This document shows positions 60,713 to 64,000 of a DNA stretch of 64,000 nucleotides, one piece after another. A program made the translations under genes and the position numbers. The notes under the pieces were generated by a model. That model was given only the letters and a program-made list of their open reading frames with translations, was not told where the DNA came from and did not search any database. Source of the stretch: JAJAZB01 sp964244295 (lineage in GTDB: Bacteria; Bacteroidota; Bacteroidia; Cytophagales; Spirosomataceae); the NCBI GenBank assembly GCA_964244295.1, contig CAXTIG010000027.1, positions 1 to 64,000 of the forward strand, written 5' to 3'. Position 1 is the first letter of the stretch. Each line of letters starts with the position of its first letter.

Positions 60713-60734
60713 TCTCTCACCACCCTTTCCCGCC

Positions 60735-62531
60735 ATGAAACACCGTTTACGAATTGGGCTGTTGCTGTTGCTGGGGTGGCTGGGCCTTCAACCGGGGGCT
60801 CTGGCCCAACTACGAACCGCAGGCGAGCGGGGTCCCACGCTGGCTGACCTTCCCGCTACTGGCCCGACCAAAGAACTTCGAGCGGTGCGCGACCTGCTTC
60901 GGCTCGCCCAAACCCGCCCCGACCCCCGCCCGATGGGCGATGTCTGCTACCGGCTTGGCAAACTCTACCGGGGGTTGGGTAACTACCACACGGCCCAGTA
61001 CTGGTTTCTTCAGGCCCAGCGGCGCTGGGAACCGCTCGGCCCGTCGGCGGATTTGGTCCGGCTCCATGTGCAATTTGGTTCGGTGTTTGGTCCGCTTCGT
61101 CGCCCCCGCGACGTGTTCGAACACGCCCATCGCGCCCTCAGCATCGCCCGGCAACTGCATTCGGTGGATTCGACGCATTGCCTGATGAGTGCCTGCATGG
61201 TGCTGGCGGGCATTCACCGCTGGGATGCCGCGACTGCCGGAAATTTCGCCCCCCAACTCTCCCCGGATAGTGCGTACCGGTATCTTTGTCTGGGTTTGAA
61301 TTATGCCCGTCTGTTGGATAAACCGGACGAACTGGCCGGCATTCATCGCAGCATCGCGGAGTACTGGACGGCGCGCCAGGACTACCGCCGGGCGCTGCCT
61401 TACCTGCGTTCGTCACTCGCCGGCTACGTCCGGTTGGGGAAACACCACAATACCGCCGCTGTCGCCACGGATTTTGCCCACGTGCTGCTGGCGATGGGGA
61501 AGATTTCACTCGCCAGGATGTATCTGGACTCCGCCCGGCGGGAATACAAACGGCATGGCACCGACGCTCCGGCATTGACCGCTGATTTGGACAAAGTTAC
61601 CGCCCAACTGTACCGACAGACCGGGCAGTACCGCCTCGCCGATGGGTACCAGCGCCGTGCCCACGAAGCCCGGTTGAAGGCCGTCGAAGCCGACCGCGAT
61701 GCGGCCGTGGCCCGCCTGAGCGTGGAATTTGAAACCGAAAAACGCGAGGCCAAAATCAAAAGCCAGCAGCAGGACCTGGCCCTTCGTGCATCGGCAATGA
61801 AGGCAGAAAGGCAGAAAACCTACGCGGTAGCGGGCTTGCTGGTGCTGGCCCTCGGCGCGAGCCTCGTGTTTTTTCGGCTCAATCAGAAAAACCGGCGCAT
61901 CAGCCAGCAAAACGCGGAATTGGTGCTGGAACAGAGCCACCGCGTGAAGAATCACCTCCAGTCGGTTCAAAATGTACTGAGTTTGCAGTCCATCCGCCTG
62001 AGCGACGAAGCCGCCCGACAAGCCGTGGCCGAAAGCCAGTTGCGGGTGCAGGCCATCGGCCTGTTGCACCAGCAACTCTACGGCCAACCGAAAACGGGCA
62101 CGACCGTGGCCCTGGAAACCTACATTCCGGAGGTGGTCGGCGGGGTGTTGCGTGCTTACGGTCTCGACTCCCTCCGGCCTGATTACTGCCTCACGCCCGT
62201 TGGTTTACCCGCCGACATTGCCCTTCCGCTGGGGCTGATCCTGACGGAATTGATCACCAACGCCTGCAAATACGCCTTCCCGGACGATCCTAACCCCCGA
62301 TTAATGGTGAAAACCGAGGTGGTCCATCAACTTTTTCGCCTGGTGGTACACGACAAGGGGCCGGGTTTTCCCATATCAACCGGGAAGGCTCCTTCGTACG
62401 GAATGCGGTTGATCGAATTGCAGGTGGCTCAGTTGCACGGCCACGCCGCGTTTGCCAACGAAGCGGGCACCCGGTTTAGCCTCACGTTTCCGCTGAAAAC
62501 CCATGAGCACCCGGAACATTCTGCTGGTTGA
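60735..62531 (+). CDS. Sensor histidine kinase with TPR-like sensor and HisKA_2 domain
   Basis: A 598-residue kinase. The signal peptide (to about residue 25) is followed by a periplasmic alpha-helical TPR-like region (about 45-335), a coiled segment and a membrane helix (about 356-376: YAVAGLLVLALGASLVFF). The cytoplasmic HisKA_2 region contains EQSHRVKNHLQSVQNVLSLQ with phosphoacceptor His402. The ATPase domain shows LILTELITNACKYAFPDD (N box) and VHDKGPGFP (G1). It overlaps the response regulator gene by 29 bases, so the two should form a pair. The signal sensed is unknown. Confidence 0.9.
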   Translation: MKHRLRIGLLLLLGWLGLQPGALAQLRTAGERGPTLADLPATGPTKELRAVRDLLRLAQTRPDPRPMGDVCYRLGKLYRGLGNYHTAQYWFLQAQRRWEPLGPSADLVRLHVQFGSVFGPLRRPRDVFEHAHRALSIARQLHSVDSTHCLMSACMVLAGIHRWDAATAGNFAPQLSPDSAYRYLCLGLNYARLLDKPDELAGIHRSIAEYWTARQDYRRALPYLRSSLAGYVRLGKHHNTAAVATDFAHVLLAMGKISLARMYLDSARREYKRHGTDAPALTADLDKVTAQLYRQTGQYRLADGYQRRAHEARLKAVEADRDAAVARLSVEFETEKREAKIKSQQQDLALRASAMKAERQKTYAVAGLLVLALGASLVFFRLNQKNRRISQQNAELVLEQSHRVKNHLQSVQNVLSLQSIRLSDEAARQAVAESQLRVQAIGLLHQQLYGQPKTGTTVALETYIPEVVGGVLRAYGLDSLRPDYCLTPVGLPADIALPLGLILTELITNACKYAFPDDPNPRLMVKTEVVHQLFRLVVHDKGPGFPISTGKAPSYGMRLIELQVAQLHGHAAFANEAGTRFSLTFPLKTHEHPEHSAG

Positions 62532-63258
62532 AGACGACCACCTGACCGCCGAAACGATGACCGCCACGCTGGAAGCAGCCGGTTACCCCATCGTCGGCGT
62601 GGCCCGCACCCTCGACGAAGCCCTGGCCCTAGTACGCCGCGAGCGGGTGGATTTGGCCGTGATCGACGTGGAACTTCAGGGTTCACGAAGCGATGGCGTG
62701 TCGGTGGCGCTCGAACTGCTCCAACACCAAGAAGTGCTCCTGATTTTTGTAACGGGCCACACCGACTCCGATACCCTTCGGCGCATAAAATCTACCCAAC
62801 CGGCGGCTTTTTTGAGCAAACCCTTCCAACCCGTCGACCTAACGATGCAGGTCGCTTTGGCTTTGCAGTCGTCCGAATCCCGTAGCGACCGGGCTACCGC
62901 GTTGCTACCCGATTTTCTGCTTTTACCCGACAACGGGCAGTGGGTCAATGTCGGTCAGGCCGAGGTGGTGTTTGCTGAAGCAAACCGGAGCCTGACGTCG
63001 GTGTACGTTTTCAACCGACGTAACCCGTTCGTAGTGAGCAACAACCTCGGTAACATCGTCGGTCAACTCACCCTGCCCACGTTTTACAAACTGTCCCGTT
63101 CCTGCGTGGTAAACCTGCATTTTCTGGCCGGTCTGAAAGACAATCAGGTGCTGCTACGCCTGTCCGACGAGCCGAAGAGTCCGCCAAAGGCATTTCTGAT
63201 TCCCGCCGAAAAACGCGCGGAACTGCTGCGACGCCTGCCGCTGGTGAAGGCACGGTGA
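62503..63258 (+). CDS. Response regulator with LytTR-like output domain
   Basis: A 251-residue regulator. The receiver domain (5-120) has Asp11/Asp12, the phosphoacceptor Asp55 (LAVIDVELQG) and the switch Lys in FLSKPF. The output domain (about 140-245) is LytTR-like but divergent: VVFAEANRSLTSVYVF replaces the usual FLEAxxNYxxI block, and LSRSCVVNLHFLAGL replaces the RxHRSxxVN block. It keeps the final IPAEKRAELLRRL. It overlaps the kinase gene upstream, which is strong evidence for pairing. Confidence 0.87.
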   Translation: MSTRNILLVEDDHLTAETMTATLEAAGYPIVGVARTLDEALALVRRERVDLAVIDVELQGSRSDGVSVALELLQHQEVLLIFVTGHTDSDTLRRIKSTQPAAFLSKPFQPVDLTMQVALALQSSESRSDRATALLPDFLLLPDNGQWVNVGQAEVVFAEANRSLTSVYVFNRRNPFVVSNNLGNIVGQLTLPTFYKLSRSCVVNLHFLAGLKDNQVLLRLSDEPKSPPKAFLIPAEKRAELLRRLPLVKAR

Positions 63259-63278
63259 GCGGAGAGAACGGAAGAAGG

Positions 63279-63317
63279 GGTCAACCGCAGCGGCGGACCG
63301 TTCCGCTCAGGGTGACC
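63279..63317. repeat. Decayed GTCACGCTGAGC-type element
   Basis: GGTCAACCGCAGCGG (63279-63293) can pair with CCGCTCAGGGTGACC (63303-63317) at about 11 of 15 positions. The right arm resembles the GCTCAGCGTGAC arm of the elements at 22597, 32321 and 49220. It lies between the response regulator and the convergent FG-GAP gene. Confidence 0.5.
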
Positions 63318-63385
63318 GCCGAACGCATTTCAGGCTATTTTTAAAATTCTAAACAGCTTTTGGAAAAGAAATTCCGCTTGCTTCT

Positions 63386-64000
63386 TTATTCCTCCGTTTT
63401 CCTATCGGCTTTCGTCCCTTTCGGCCCCGACGAACGTGTTGCGTACACCCGCACCCGCTGGCTGTTGATGCCGACCAGCAACTGATTATTGATTAGTTGA
63501 AGGGACCGAACATCACCCCGCAGCAGCAGACCGGATTGAGTCTGGGGCAGGTAGGTAAAGTTTCCTTTGCGGTCGTTGAGCAAAATCTGACCGTAATTAG
63601 CATCGATCGTGCCGGTCCGAACCCGGCCGTGCGTCTGATTTCCCGCCAGAATCAAATCCAGGTAGCCGTCGCCGTTCAGGTCGGCGGTGGCCTGGGCGTA
63701 CACGGGGGCAAACTGCGCCTCGATGGGTAAGGCACGGGGCTTGAACTGGCCGTTTTCGTTGACCAGGTACTGCGTTGCGAGGGTCGTAATGCTGGCTTTG
63801 GCGGGTTTTTTATCCTTGAATTCCTTCAGCACGTCGTCGGTGGTGGCTTCGGAATACAGGGCGTACGACACGTATTTTTTTCGCAGGGGTCCCAACTGAT
63901 CCAGCAGTTCATCCCGGCTGTAGGCCGGGTACGTTTTCCCCTGAATCGCGTACGAAAGGATGGGGTCGATGGTGCCGTTGCCGTCGAAATCGGCGGTGTG
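63386..64000 (-). CDS. FG-GAP/VCBS repeat protein (5' end beyond the window)
   Basis: The C-terminal 204 residues of a larger secreted protein whose frame is open to the window edge. Visible are HTADFDGNGTIDPILSYA and TADLNGDGYLDLILAGN, calcium-binding FG-GAP repeats. The stretch TYPAYSRDELLDQLGPLRKKYVSY is typical of ASPIC/UnbV-like VCBS proteins of Bacteroidota. The last 60 residues form a propeller end with a basic tail. Function is not assigned; such proteins often sit near SusD genes. Confidence 0.8.
   Translation of the reverse strand, partial: HTADFDGNGTIDPILSYAIQGKTYPAYSRDELLDQLGPLRKKYVSYALYSEATTDDVLKEFKDKKPAKASITTLATQYLVNENGQFKPRALPIEAQFAPVYAQATADLNGDGYLDLILAGNQTHGRVRTGTIDANYGQILLNDRKGNFTYLPQTQSGLLLRGDVRSLQLINNQLLVGINSQRVRVYATRSSGPKGTKADRKTEE

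Overview
The window looks like a chromosomal segment of a GC-rich member of the Bacteroidota, most likely a Cytophagales bacterium of the Spirosoma/Larkinella type. The evidence is two SusC/SusD pairs, an ECF sigma/FecR pair, a C-terminal type IX secretion tail, carboxynorspermidine decarboxylase, LytTR regulators, and promoters of the Bacteroidota form TTG-N19/20-TAnnTTTG. No rRNA, tRNA, CRISPR array, transposase or phage gene was recognised. The assignment rests on gene content only.

Layout. 0.1-1.7 kb: rluD and a small XRE regulator. 1.7-6.2 kb: a compact peptide-export locus, with two tandem double-glycine precursor peptides ending in CGCH, an HlyD-type adaptor and a C39-peptidase ABC exporter. 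6.3-16.0 kb: housekeeping genes (dacB, a beta-CASP nuclease, accA, a HAD phosphatase, a site-2 protease, lpxB, a pterin synthase-like gene, rfaD) plus a decayed acyltransferase. 16.1-38.3 kb: a large carbohydrate locus. IclR and kduD read leftward. Reading rightward are susC, susD, a GH38-like mannosidase, two GH39-like paralogues, a GH115-like protein, an SSS symporter, an SDR, an RraA-like protein, a heparinase II/III-like protein, an SGNH-type esterase, a VOC protein and a medium-chain dehydrogenase. 38.5-41.8 kb: an FG-GAP propeller, a DUF1080 protein and nspC. 42.1-50.8 kb: a second carbohydrate locus with ECF sigma, FecR, an STN-bearing SusC, SusD and a BNR-4 propeller with features of ulvan-lyase-like enzymes. 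50.9-64 kb: a PQQ-type sugar dehydrogenase with a T9SS tail, a LytTR regulator, pyrG, a DUF3298-like protein, two small proteins of the envelope type, a histidine kinase overlapping a response regulator, and the 3' part of an FG-GAP protein.

How the genes fit together. The first carbohydrate locus joins outer-membrane glycan import, secreted glycosidases and a lyase-type enzyme, an inner-membrane symporter and uronate-type oxidoreductases. This suggests an acetylated polymer containing uronic acid and possibly mannose. The second locus has its own sigma/anti-sigma control. A nested palindrome lies between kduD and susC and overlaps the kduD promoter.

The most unusual features are the peptide-export locus and a set of long palindromes that fill many inter-gene gaps. 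Each palindrome is built from its own short iterated motif. They often contain the stop codon of a neighbouring gene, and in one case they abut a TTG start codon (lpxB).
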